From an uncultured Pelagibacteraceae bacterium (GTDB lineage: Bacteria; Pseudomonadota; Alphaproteobacteria; Pelagibacterales; Pelagibacteraceae), in NCBI GenBank assembly GCA_902633185.1, contig CACPFN010000001.1, forward strand, positions 62,001 to 126,000: a stretch of 64,000 nt of DNA, written 5' to 3'. Shown here one piece after another: positions 54,162-64,000 of this stretch; position 1 is the stretch's first letter, and the number at the start of each line of letters is the position of its first letter. The notes under the pieces are model-generated. The model was not told the DNA's origin and did not search any database. It was given only the letters and a program-made list of their open reading frames with translations. The position numbers were made by a program, and so were the translations under genes.

Positions 54162-55065
54162 TTGCAAGATATTTATAAATTTGATTTAATGATTTTTCGT
54201 TTTTATCGAGTAAGAAAGTGTTACCTTGATGTTTTAATGTTAGATTAATTTTATTTCGATAAAAATATTGAATAATATAAATGGAATAGCTAAGAAGTAA
54301 TTCGAATTCTAATTCGTTATATTTATCCAAATCTAAAATTAATTTCTGAGTTTTTTCTTTATCTTTAAATATTTTAATATATTTCTTATTTATTGTTGAT
54401 TTTTTCCAAGCAATTTTAGAATAACTATCTCCATTTTTAAAATCATCTATTCCATCAAAGTCATCAGTATCAATTGATTTATCTATATTAAACTCATTTA
54501 AAAGTTCTTGATTTGGTCTTATACTTTGCGGATAAACAATTATATCACAATCGGGTTTATGATTTATTTTTGTTTTTATGATCCCAAATGGATAAATTGA
54601 ATTTAGAGTGATTGAATCTAATAAATATGTCCCTCTCTTTTTTTTATTACAATTTAAATTAAAATAATTAATTTTTTTGAAAAAATTAAAGTTTCCTAAA
54701 TTTTTTTTTTGATAATTTATATTTATATTTAGCTTTTTTTCTGTTGCTAAATTTTCGATTAAAAAAGCTAATTTTTTATTTTTATTGGTTTCAACATAAT
54801 ATTCATTTAAAGAACTTATCTTTAAATTATTAATATTTTGATGAGATATAAGTATGGATATAAAGAAAATAAAAAAAATAATAATTGATAAAAGTAATCC
54901 AGAATTATTTTGATAAAATACTGAAATTAAAAAACAAAAAAAAACAAATAATGAAAGGCCAATGCCGTTGAAATTAGGGTAGATATAAATTTTTGAATTA
55001 TTTCTTAATTTAAAAAAATTTTTAAAATTAATATAGTTGGACCTTTTTACAGATTGTGCTGACAT
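54148..55065 (-). CDS. DUF58-domain protein
   Basis: A 305-residue membrane-anchored protein. Two adjacent hydrophobic segments near residues 33-72 (GIGLSLFVFFCFLISVFYQN, LLLSIIIFFIFFISILISHQ) precede a cytoplasmic part. That part contains the DUF58 motif DDFDGIDDFKNGDSYSKIAWKKS, which in the family reads LRxYxxGDxxRxIxWKxxA. DUF58 proteins occur with MoxR ATPases and transglutaminases. It overlaps moxR by one base. The sequence is very AT- and Lys/Asn-rich. Confidence 0.87.
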   Translation of the reverse strand: MSAQSVKRSNYINFKNFFKLRNNSKIYIYPNFNGIGLSLFVFFCFLISVFYQNNSGLLLSIIIFFIFFISILISHQNINNLKISSLNEYYVETNKNKKLAFLIENLATEKKLNININYQKKNLGNFNFFKKINYFNLNCNKKKRGTYLLDSITLNSIYPFGIIKTKINHKPDCDIIVYPQSIRPNQELLNEFNIDKSIDTDDFDGIDDFKNGDSYSKIAWKKSTINKKYIKIFKDKEKTQKLILDLDKYNELEFELLLSYSIYIIQYFYRNKINLTLKHQGNTFLLDKNEKSLNQIYKYLANAKN

Positions 55066-55943
55066 TAATTGATATTAATCTTCTCAAGAATTTCTTTATT
55101 AACGAATTCTATTTTTTCCTCTTGATTTAAAAACCTTATTCTATGCCTCAAAATGTAAGGAATTGTGTCCTTGATATCCTGATGCGTAACATAATCTTTA
55201 TTATTAATAATTGCCCAACCCTTTGCTAAATCAATGATCTGTTTTAAACATCTGGCAGAAACATATATTTTTTGATCAAGACTTTGAATTCTCTGTTCGA
55301 TACTGACGACATATTTATAAATATCATTCTTAATGGTTATAGTATTTTTCTTTTGTTTTATGTTTTGCCAATCAATACTTTCAGATTTTTGCTTATCAAA
55401 ATTAATTTCTTTCTTTAACATTTCTATTTTATCTTCATCATTTAAATCTGATAGTGAATAAGAAATCATAAATCTATCTAATTGAGAGTCTGGAAGAGAA
55501 CTTGTGCCAGATGAATCCATAGGATTTTGTGTTGCAATAACAAAAAAAGGTTCGGGAAGACTGTAGCTTACTCCATCAATTGAAACATTTTTTTCTTCCA
55601 TCGCTTCAAGAAATGCGCTCTGAGACTTTGGACTACCTCTATTTAATTCATCGGCCAAAACAATATTTGTAAAAATTGGACCCTTTTGGAAATTTAATTT
55701 ACCATCTAAAAAAATATTAAATCCAAGTATATCACTCGGTAGAAGATCTGAGGTGAATTGAACTCTTTTGAAATTTAAACCTAAGCTTTGAGTAATTGCT
55801 TTTGCAAAAGTTGTCTTGCCTGATCCAGGGTAATCTTCAATTAGTATACTTCCCTCTGAAACGATTGCTGCTAAAGTCAATTTAATTTTTTCGGAATTGC
55901 CAACAACTATTGCAGAAGTATTACTTATTATTTTTTCAAACAT
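55065..55943 (-). CDS. MoxR-family AAA+ ATPase
   Basis: A 292-residue AAA+ ATPase of the MoxR family. Walker A is EDYPGSGKTTFAKAI, Walker B is VLADELNRGSPKSQSAFLEAMEE, sensor 1 is FVIATQNPMD, and the family segments FKRVQFTSDLLPSDILG and LPDSQLDRFMISYS are present. MoxR proteins act as chaperones helping assemble or activate partner complexes, often containing DUF58 or vWA proteins such as the one encoded next. Confidence 0.94.
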   Translation of the reverse strand: MFEKIISNTSAIVVGNSEKIKLTLAAIVSEGSILIEDYPGSGKTTFAKAITQSLGLNFKRVQFTSDLLPSDILGFNIFLDGKLNFQKGPIFTNIVLADELNRGSPKSQSAFLEAMEEKNVSIDGVSYSLPEPFFVIATQNPMDSSGTSSLPDSQLDRFMISYSLSDLNDEDKIEMLKKEINFDKQKSESIDWQNIKQKKNTITIKNDIYKYVVSIEQRIQSLDQKIYVSARCLKQIIDLAKGWAIINNKDYVTHQDIKDTIPYILRHRIRFLNQEEKIEFVNKEILEKININ

Positions 55944-55955
55944 AAATTTTAATGA

Positions 55956-56720
55956 TTAATAAAAAATTATTGATCTAATATTACTTTCAAATATCAAATA
56001 TATCAATGTTCCAAGAATAATATAAGGCCCAAATGGAATTTGTGAAGAAAATTTTTTTGATTTATTTATCAAACTTGGTGCAACCGATAATAATGCAATT
56101 AATGACGATAGGAAAATCACAAAAGGTATGGAAAACCATCCAAACCAAAATCCAATTGCAGATAATAGTTTTGCATCTCCTAATCCCATACCTTCTTTTT
56201 TTCTTACTTGTTTATAAAAAAAAATTATAGACCAAATTATTCCATATCCAAATATTCCACCAATTAAAGAATTTATATAATTAGGAAATATGGGATTTAA
56301 ATTTGGTATAAAAGATTTAATAAAACCTAGAAACATCATTGAAAACGTAAGTACATTCGGGATTATGTAATGTTTGAAATCAATAAAAAAAATTATTAAA
56401 AAACTTAAATTTAAAATTATTAAAAGTAATGTTGTAATACTAATTCCATAAAAAAAGTAAGTAATTAAAAAAAACAAAATACTTATTGTCTCTACCAATA
56501 CGTATTGTGAAGAAATTTTTTTGTTACAATATCTGCACTTACCTTTTAAAAATAAAAAAGAAATTATTGGAATATTATCTTTCCAAGTAATTAACTTTTT
56601 ACAGTTTGGACAAAATGATCTTCCAGACACAACTCCTTTTTCTAAAGGTAAGCGGTAAATGCAAACATTTGCAAAACTTCCCCAAAGTGCTCCTAGAACA
56701 AGTACAAATATGAAATCCAC
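55956..56720 (-). CDS. pilD: Type IV prepilin peptidase / N-methyltransferase PilD
   Basis: A 254-residue inner-membrane aspartic protease that removes prepilin leaders and methylates the new N-terminus. The zinc-binding cytoplasmic domain has CPNC and CRYC pairs (SFCPNCKKLITWKDNIPIIS, GKCRYCNKKIS). The catalytic aspartates lie in FFIDFKHYIIPN and GMGLGDAKLLSAIG. It is the only prepilin peptidase in the window and would serve the pilins encoded at 32 and 42-45 kb. Confidence 0.95.
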   Translation of the reverse strand: MDFIFVLVLGALWGSFANVCIYRLPLEKGVVSGRSFCPNCKKLITWKDNIPIISFLFLKGKCRYCNKKISSQYVLVETISILFFLITYFFYGISITTLLLIILNLSFLIIFFIDFKHYIIPNVLTFSMMFLGFIKSFIPNLNPIFPNYINSLIGGIFGYGIIWSIIFFYKQVRKKEGMGLGDAKLLSAIGFWFGWFSIPFVIFLSSLIALLSVAPSLINKSKKFSSQIPFGPYIILGTLIYLIFESNIRSIIFY

Positions 56721-56792
56721 AGAATATGATTATAATTTAATGTTTGATGTAATATGAATTAATCCGTCTATTACATATTGAACCATTAAGAC

Positions 56793-56813
56793 TGCATCCT
56801 GTAGGTGGATGTA
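56793..56813 (+). other. Small hairpin upstream of the GAF-phosphatase gene
   Basis: In the 168-base gap before the GAF-SpoIIE gene, TGCATCC pairs with GGATGTA (5 perfect pairs plus a wobble and an outer pair) around a 7-base loop. It is GC-rich for its surroundings but has no T-run. The rest of the gap is AT-rich and probably holds the divergent promoters of pilD and the phosphatase gene. Confidence 0.25.
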
Positions 56814-56888
56814 TAAATTGGGTGTATTAATTATAATCTCCATTGTTGAAAAATTTATCAAAAATTGCTTAAAATACTAGTTAAATAA

Positions 56889-58178
56889 ATGTTTTTATTT
56901 AAATCAAAAAAACCGATCGAGCCTAAAAAAGAAGCTGAACAAGTTAATGTCGACTTAGAACTTGTCACGAAAATGAATCAAGACTTTGCTTTATCTCTTG
57001 ATTTAAATGACACTCTTATGAATGCATTACGGGTAATTATTGCAAGACTAAATGCACAAGCTGCAAACATTTTTTTAATAAATGAGCAAAAGAAAAAGTT
57101 TGAATGTATTGCATCACTTCATCAAGATTATTTAGATGAATACGAATTAGATCTAAAAGATGGTGTAATGGGTAAAGCTGTTCAGCAAAGAAAGTGTATT
57201 CGTGTAGGAAATGTTAGAAAAGATGTAAGAGAAATTGCAGAATTTTATTTTGACTTAGATAATAAAACAAACTTTACAACATATTCAGTATTATGCTCAC
57301 CATTGATTGCTGCAAATGAATGTATTGGGGTTATTCATTGTTTAAATAAGAAAACTGAAGATAAATTATTTATAGAAGATGACAGAAAACTTTTAGAAAC
57401 ACTTTCGGCACCAGCTGCTTTAGCAATTAGAAATGCAAAGATGGCCAAAGAAATGGTTGAAAAAAATAAAATTCAAAAAGAAGTAGAAATTGTTGGTGAA
57501 ATTCAAAGATCCTTATTGTCAAAAAACAAAGAGAAAGACTTTCCTATTTCAGGTATTAACATACCAGCAAAAGTTGTTTCAGGTGACTTTTATAATTTTT
57601 CAGATTTAGGAGACGGAAAGTATGGATTTGGAGTTGCAGATGTATCTGGAAAAGGTATTAAATCATCTTTGTTGATGTCAAAAGCATCTAGTCTTTATAG
57701 ATGTTTAAGTAAAACAAATCTTTCTGCATCAGATCTATTATTTCAACTAAATAATGAAATATGTGAAACGATTTCAAGAGGTATGTTTGTTACTATGTTA
57801 ATTGGTATATACGACTCAAATAAAAAAGAGCTACTTCTTTCAAGTGCAGGTCATGAACCCCCATTGATATTGTCTGCCGACGGTACTTTTAGTAATTTTT
57901 CAGAAGCTGGACCACCATTAGGTATAATGCCAAAAACAAAATATCCCGAACATACTATTCCTTTCGAAAATAGCTCAATGTATATTTTTACAGACGGAAT
58001 TACTGAAATAAAAAATCCAAATGGAGACATGTTGGGTTCTGAAGGTTTTGAAAATTATATTAAGAAATATCAATCAACTCCAATTAATGAAAGACTTAAA
58101 ACTATGATAGATGATATATTGGGAGCGGGCCACATTCAAAAAGATGATTTAACGATTGTTGTTATAGATGGAAAATAA
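56889..58178 (+). CDS. GAF-domain SpoIIE/PP2C-type serine phosphatase
   Basis: A 429-residue cytoplasmic protein. A GAF sensor domain spans about 25-190 (DTLMNALRVIIARLNAQAANIF ... SVLCSPLIAANECIGVIHCL). A short coiled coil (about 190-215) leads to a SpoIIE phosphatase (about 215-429). Metal-binding aspartates are in VVSGDFYNF, VADVSGKGI, IFTDGITEI and KDDLTIVVID. It resembles RsbU/RsbP-type phosphatases that dephosphorylate STAS proteins. The phosphatase half parallels that of the Amt fusion (EIQRSLLSK here, KVQENFLPK there). The GAF ligand is unknown. Its stop abuts the convergent rodA stop. Confidence 0.93.
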   Translation: MFLFKSKKPIEPKKEAEQVNVDLELVTKMNQDFALSLDLNDTLMNALRVIIARLNAQAANIFLINEQKKKFECIASLHQDYLDEYELDLKDGVMGKAVQQRKCIRVGNVRKDVREIAEFYFDLDNKTNFTTYSVLCSPLIAANECIGVIHCLNKKTEDKLFIEDDRKLLETLSAPAALAIRNAKMAKEMVEKNKIQKEVEIVGEIQRSLLSKNKEKDFPISGINIPAKVVSGDFYNFSDLGDGKYGFGVADVSGKGIKSSLLMSKASSLYRCLSKTNLSASDLLFQLNNEICETISRGMFVTMLIGIYDSNKKELLLSSAGHEPPLILSADGTFSNFSEAGPPLGIMPKTKYPEHTIPFENSSMYIFTDGITEIKNPNGDMLGSEGFENYIKKYQSTPINERLKTMIDDILGAGHIQKDDLTIVVIDGK

Positions 58179-59309
58179 CTAATAGACTGATATTTGTTCC
58201 TGGTTATAAATTTTACAACTCATAACAATACTCAATCCCAACATAATTGATAACAAAGATGATCCACCATAAGACATTATAGGTAATGGTGCACCAACAA
58301 TTGGTAACATTCCTAAAACCATCGCTATATTAACAAATACATATAAGAAAATTGCTGTAGCAAAACCAAAACAATATAATTTTGCAAAGAAGCTTCTCGA
58401 GACTAATCCAACATTTATTATTCTATAAATTAATAATATGTATAAAAATAAAAGTATAATTGAGCCAAGAAACCCAAACTCTTCTGAAAAAAGTGTAAAT
58501 ATAAAGTCGGTGTGTTTTTCAGGTAAAAATTCTAAATAGCTTTGAGTTCCTTTTAAATATCCTTTTCCAAAAAAGCCGCCAGATCCAATAGCTATTTTAG
58601 ATTGAATTATTTGATATCCAGCTCCTAAAGGATCTCTATCAGGATTAAAGAAAGTTAAAATTCTTGATTTTTGATAAGGTTTTAAAATAGATATAGCAAA
58701 AGGTAAAGAGACCAGTAACAATAGTCCTGAGTAAACAAAGTATTTTATATTTAATCCTGCTAGCCAGATTATCGCAATACCACTTCCTGCAATTAAAATA
58801 GAGGTTCCTAAATCGGGCTGCTGTATCACAAGGTAACAAGGGATTATTAAAAGTATAATTGGTTGAATTAAAAACTTGATGCTTTGAATATCTGAGCTTT
58901 GAATTCTATGATAATATCTTGCAAAACATATTATCACTGCAATCTTCATTAATTCTGAAGGTTGTAAATTTAAAAAGTATAAGTTTATCCACCTAGTAGC
59001 TCCTGATGCTGAAATTCCAAAAAATAAAACTACTATTAATAAAATTAGTCCTATTAAATAAAATAAATATGCATTTTTATACCAGGTTGAAACCCTTACA
59101 AAAGATAAAATTAAAAATAAACTAAAAAATACAGATAATCTAATTATGTGATTTTTTGTATAAAAAGAAAATTTTCCTCCTTCGGTAGAATAAATTGCAA
59201 ATACACTGATTGATCCAATAGCTAAAATTAGTAAAATTAATAAATAATCAATTGATTTTAATTTGTCCAAAAAACTATAATTGCTTGCTTGTATTCTTTC
59301 TCTTAACAT
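58179..59309 (-). CDS. rodA: Rod-shape SEDS glycosyltransferase RodA
   Basis: A 376-residue SEDS-family protein with about ten helices that polymerises peptidoglycan glycan strands during elongation, working with PBP2. Family motifs are ATRWINLYFLNLQPSELMKIA, QQPDLGTSILI, LPEKHTDFIFTLFSEEFGFLGS and PIMSYGGSSLLSIMLGLSI. It shares one base with mrdA, as usual for this pair. Confidence 0.95.
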   Translation of the reverse strand: MLRERIQASNYSFLDKLKSIDYLLILLILAIGSISVFAIYSTEGGKFSFYTKNHIIRLSVFFSLFLILSFVRVSTWYKNAYLFYLIGLILLIVVLFFGISASGATRWINLYFLNLQPSELMKIAVIICFARYYHRIQSSDIQSIKFLIQPIILLIIPCYLVIQQPDLGTSILIAGSGIAIIWLAGLNIKYFVYSGLLLLVSLPFAISILKPYQKSRILTFFNPDRDPLGAGYQIIQSKIAIGSGGFFGKGYLKGTQSYLEFLPEKHTDFIFTLFSEEFGFLGSIILLFLYILLIYRIINVGLVSRSFFAKLYCFGFATAIFLYVFVNIAMVLGMLPIVGAPLPIMSYGGSSLLSIMLGLSIVMSCKIYNQEQISVY

Positions 59310-61258
59310 TATGCTAAACTAGTATTTCCATTATTAAATTGTTCTCTTAATTTATGTCTATCAATGATTCTTTTAATTAATTTACTTGCAAGCGGAGCTG
59401 CAGCTTTACTACCAGATCCTCCATGTTCAATAATAACACTTATTGCATATCGTGGATCCTTATATGGCGCAAAAGCAACATAGAGTGCATGGTCTCTTTT
59501 TTTATACTCAATTTGATCAGTATCTAAATCTAGTTCTCTATCAAGATCAGTTATTCTTCTAACTTGCGATGTTCCAGTTTTACCAGCAAACTGATATTTG
59601 GGATCATCGTAACGAGATTTGTATGATGTTCCATATTGCTCATTTGTGGAGCCAAACATTGCATCTAAAACAAAATTAATATTAGATTTTCTGTGATACA
59701 TTCTCTGATAATATTTAACATTTATGTCATCTAAATAATTTCTTTGATGCAAAGGAAAATTAGATTGATCCAATTTAATTTTATTTATTACGTCCTTATA
59801 ATTTATAGAGTCATCTTTTATAATATGAGGTTTTATTTTATATCCTCCATTTGCAATTTGTGCAGTCATTAGACAAAGTTGTAGTGGTGTGGTTTGAATG
59901 TAACCTTGTCCAATACCATTGATTACAGTTTCTCCTAAGTACCAACTTTGCTCTAATGCACGTCTCTTCCATTTTGTATCTGGAACTAATCCATTTTTTT
60001 CATCATTATATACTTCTCCAAGTACATTGGTTCCAAGCCCATATCTTTTTGCGATAATAGATAATTTATCAACACCAAGTAATCTTGCCATTTCATAAAA
60101 GTATATGTCACAAGATTGTTTGATAGCATTTCTCAACTTCATGTACCCATGACCCTCTTTTTTCCAACAATGATATTTTACTCCGTATAGTTCATATGGA
60201 TGCTTATGACCTTTGCATCTTATTGTTTTATTAGGATCTAATATTCCATACTCCAGAGCTGCTAGAGCAACTAATGGCTTAAAAGTAGATCCAGGAGAAT
60301 AAAGTCCAGCAATAGACTTATTTATCAAAGGTTTTAAAGGATTATTTCTGATTTCTTGCCAATCTTTCTGATTAATTCCGTGTGTAAATTTATTTGGATC
60401 ATAGGTTGGTGATGATGCCATTGCAACAACTTCGCCAGTATATATATCCATTGCACATATCGAGCCTGCTTTTCCATTTAGTAACTCCTGAGCATATTTT
60501 TGAATTTCAATATCTATAGTTAAGTTTACTTTGTTCCCCTGTCTTTCTTTAATATAGTCTATTTGGCTTATTCTTTTTCCAGATGCATTAACCTCGTATC
60601 TTTTAATACCGTAGTTACCTATTAACATTTTCTCTTGAGAATTTTCTATTCCATATTTCCCTACTTTTAGACCTGGAACAAAATTTTCTTTTATCTCAGG
60701 TTTTTCAAGATCTTTTGGACTAGCATCACCAACATAGCCAACTATATGTACTAAGTCATTTGCATAAGGATAGAACCTTGATGTCGATAATACAGGTTTT
60801 GCACCCTCCAATTCATGTAAATATAAATTAATTTTTGAGAATTGTTCCCAAGTTAAATTGTCCGAAACTACCAATGTATCCCAGGGTTTTAACCTTTCCT
60901 TCTTTTTATATAATTTTTTAATTTCAAACTGATCTAATCCGATTATATTTTTAATTTTAAATATTGTTACATCAAAATCATTAATTTCATCTAATATTAA
61001 GTGTAGCTGAAAAACTCTATCGTTACTTGCTAGTACTTTATTAAAGTTATCTACAATTATTCCTCTCTGAGGAGGAGTTTTCCATTCACGTATTCTATTT
61101 TTATCAGATAAAATTTCGTATTTTTCTCTATCAGAAATTTGTAAATTATATAATCTTGATGAAATACCTGCAAAAAGTAATATTTTTGCTGCAGCTAGTA
61201 TAAACATTCTCCTTGTTATAACTCTGCCCTTCTCTATGTTTCTTCCTCTATTCAACAT
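59309..61258 (-). CDS. mrdA: Penicillin-binding protein 2 (elongasome transpeptidase)
   Basis: A 649-residue class B PBP. An N-terminal membrane anchor (FILAAAKILLFAGISSRLY) leads to a pedestal domain (TPPQRGIIVDNFNKVLASND) and the transpeptidase. The active-site motifs are SxxK in LYSPGSTFKPLVA, SxN-equivalent SCD in IKQSCDIYFYEMA, and KTG in FAGKTGTSQVRR. It crosslinks side-wall peptidoglycan with RodA under MreBCD control. It overlaps mreD by 11 bases. Confidence 0.95.
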   Translation of the reverse strand: MLNRGRNIEKGRVITRRMFILAAAKILLFAGISSRLYNLQISDREKYEILSDKNRIREWKTPPQRGIIVDNFNKVLASNDRVFQLHLILDEINDFDVTIFKIKNIIGLDQFEIKKLYKKKERLKPWDTLVVSDNLTWEQFSKINLYLHELEGAKPVLSTSRFYPYANDLVHIVGYVGDASPKDLEKPEIKENFVPGLKVGKYGIENSQEKMLIGNYGIKRYEVNASGKRISQIDYIKERQGNKVNLTIDIEIQKYAQELLNGKAGSICAMDIYTGEVVAMASSPTYDPNKFTHGINQKDWQEIRNNPLKPLINKSIAGLYSPGSTFKPLVALAALEYGILDPNKTIRCKGHKHPYELYGVKYHCWKKEGHGYMKLRNAIKQSCDIYFYEMARLLGVDKLSIIAKRYGLGTNVLGEVYNDEKNGLVPDTKWKRRALEQSWYLGETVINGIGQGYIQTTPLQLCLMTAQIANGGYKIKPHIIKDDSINYKDVINKIKLDQSNFPLHQRNYLDDINVKYYQRMYHRKSNINFVLDAMFGSTNEQYGTSYKSRYDDPKYQFAGKTGTSQVRRITDLDRELDLDTDQIEYKKRDHALYVAFAPYKDPRYAISVIIEHGGSGSKAAAPLASKLIKRIIDRHKLREQFNNGNTSLA

Positions 61259-61769
61259 TTTCTTGTTTTAAACCTAGTAAATAAATTTGATTGAATATTT
61301 TTGCCACTGCTGGATAAATTAAAAATGAAAAAAAGGCCGTTGACATTAAAGCCCCATAACTAATACTTCCATCAAAAAAAATTGCTAATACTGTAAAATG
61401 AATTGAGCTAATAATTAATATTGCTACAAAGAATAGTATCCAATCATAAATTAGATTAGGAACTAAAGTTCTTGTCCTAAAAAAAGAAGCGATTACACAA
61501 AGTAAAAGATAATTTATTGATGAAACTCCAATTGGTAAATTTTGTACAACATCATTAATTACACCTGCAAAAAATATAAGGCCATATCCAAGCATTTCAG
61601 GTTTCCTTAAAACCCAATAAAAAACAATTAAGTGAATAAAATTAAAAGATATATTAATTTTGAAAATCTGGAATGAAAATGAATAGCCTGTCAAAGCAAA
61701 AAAAAATAATAATATAATTGGAAAACCATTTAGTAAAAATTGATAAATTTTTATATCTCCTCTAGCCAT
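61248..61769 (-). CDS. mreD: Rod-shape-determining protein MreD
   Basis: A 173-residue integral membrane protein with about five or six helices, lying between mreC and mrdA as MreD does. The stretch GYGLIFFAGVINDVVQNLPIGVSSINYLL is the recognisable MreD core. The position and topology carry the call, because MreD sequences are poorly conserved. Confidence 0.9.
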   Translation of the reverse strand: MARGDIKIYQFLLNGFPIILLFFFALTGYSFSFQIFKINISFNFIHLIVFYWVLRKPEMLGYGLIFFAGVINDVVQNLPIGVSSINYLLLCVIASFFRTRTLVPNLIYDWILFFVAILIISSIHFTVLAIFFDGSISYGALMSTAFFSFLIYPAVAKIFNQIYLLGLKQENVE

Positions 61770-61770
61770 C

Positions 61771-62607
61771 TTACTTATTTACCTGTACATAATTTAGTTG
61801 ATTTAAGTTACTGTAAAACTTCACATATTTTTTATTATCTTGAATTATTATTTTTCCAACAGGAATTGATGCAGGAATAGTGCCATCTGAACCTGAAGTA
61901 TATACAATTTCATTCTCTTTTATCTCATTATTTTTCGGTAGATATTCTAATTCCGCGTATTCATCATTTCCATTTCCTGACAGTATTGCATTGATACCAC
62001 TTGGCTCAATAATGATCGGAATTTTGCTATTAAGATCATTAGCCAACAATACTCTAGAGCTCAAAAAGTTAACATTTACAACCTTTCCAATGTAATATAA
62101 TCTATCTTTAACAGCTGATCCTAATTTAACTCCATTTTTTTGACCTTTATTAATTATCAAAGATTTTAAATATGGGCTTTGTTTGTCTAATAAAATCTTA
62201 GTTAACATATATTCTTTAGAAAAAAGGTCTCTTTCTTCTATCAATTTCTTTAAAAGAGCATTTTCTGATTTATAAAAATCGACTTCTTTTCTAAGCGAGT
62301 CAAGATCTAGGTCTTTATCTCTTAAAACTGAAAACTCTTCATACATACTCATATGATCTTGGAAAAGATAATATTTGTCTTTTACATATTTAAATGGGCT
62401 AGATACAACATAAGATCCTCTAAATATAATATCTTTTGTAATTGACCTAAATTGATTAACTGGACCAGTTTTAAAATACTCTAATGATAAGACTAAAATA
62501 GATATTATTAGTAAAGTGAATAAGGAAAATTTTTGTCTATTTCCTTTTTTTAGAAATGCTGAACGAATAGCTATAATAAAATCGTCTCTACTCGATTCTG
62601 TTGACAT
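61771..62607 (-). CDS. mreC: Rod-shape-determining protein MreC
   Basis: A 278-residue bitopic protein. After a cytoplasmic start and one helix (FSLFTLLIISILVLSLEYF) comes a periplasmic coiled coil (about 85-125, LDSLRKEVDFYKSENALLKKL). The beta-rich MreC core follows (SLIINKGQKNGVKLGSAVKD ... SKIPIIIEPSGINAILSGNG). It scaffolds PBP2 and RodA. It lies 5 bases after mreB. Confidence 0.94.
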   Translation of the reverse strand: MSTESSRDDFIIAIRSAFLKKGNRQKFSLFTLLIISILVLSLEYFKTGPVNQFRSITKDIIFRGSYVVSSPFKYVKDKYYLFQDHMSMYEEFSVLRDKDLDLDSLRKEVDFYKSENALLKKLIEERDLFSKEYMLTKILLDKQSPYLKSLIINKGQKNGVKLGSAVKDRLYYIGKVVNVNFLSSRVLLANDLNSKIPIIIEPSGINAILSGNGNDEYAELEYLPKNNEIKENEIVYTSGSDGTIPASIPVGKIIIQDNKKYVKFYSNLNQLNYVQVNK

Positions 62608-62612
62608 AATAT

Positions 62613-63999
<1,387 letters not shown>

Positions 64000-64000
64000 T

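Overview
The window is AT-rich, tightly packed bacterial DNA. Many genes abut or overlap by 1-26 bases, and no stretch of 300 bases lacks a gene. The gene content points to a free-living marine alphaproteobacterium of the SAR11 (Pelagibacterales) type: two branched-chain amino acid ABC uptake systems, DMT exporters, GFA, GMC and DadA-like oxidoreductases, and a leuA-mreBCD-mrdA-rodA block. The assignment rests on composition and content only; no 16S or other marker gene is present. I see no tRNA, rRNA, CRISPR array, insertion sequence, integrase or phage gene.

Layout. (1) 1-6.0 kb: end of a GMC oxidoreductase, a GFA protein, a DMT permease and a large secreted subtilisin-type protease with a C-terminal barrel. 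(2) 6.1-20.1 kb: two full Liv-type ABC transporters. The first has its binding protein on the + strand, convergent with its permease/ATPase genes; the second is in conventional order. Between them lie azlCD, a pentapeptide-repeat protein, glutarate hydroxylase glaH and a broken proC-like gene. A LysE-type exporter with a structured leader closes the block. (3) 20.1-29.5 kb: housekeeping and metabolic genes (DUF2805, glutaredoxin, msrB, a deacetylase-like hydrolase, homodimeric PDH E1, D-2-hydroxyacid dehydrogenase, DMT permease, DadA-like oxidase) plus an orphan inverse-autotransporter barrel with a secreted partner. (4) 29.5-52.3 kb: a type IV pilus locus. The assembly genes run pilMN-O-P-secretin-pilB-pilC, the same order as MSHA mshI-J-K-L-E-G. 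There are two major pilins, pilT, four minor pilins, a PilY1-like tip protein and a large adhesin. Embedded here are an ammonium transporter fused to a SpoIIE/PP2C phosphatase and a STAS plus RsbW-like pair. (5) 52.3-58.2 kb: TgpA-like transglutaminase, DUF58, MoxR, prepilin peptidase and a GAF-SpoIIE phosphatase. (6) 58.2-64 kb: rodA, mrdA, mreD, mreC, mreB and the end of leuA.

The most interesting signal is a set of partner-switching components spread through the pilus region: two SpoIIE-type phosphatases with different sensors (an ammonium channel and a GAF domain), one anti-sigma-antagonist-like STAS protein and one RsbW-like kinase, with no sigma factor nearby. The sequence supports the parts. 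That they form one ammonium-responsive switch acting on pili or surface behaviour is my inference. Other notable points are a von Willebrand A domain split by a beta-propeller in PilY1, the broken proC-like gene, a 22-residue membrane peptide coupled to livM, and a hairpin leader before the LysE-type gene.
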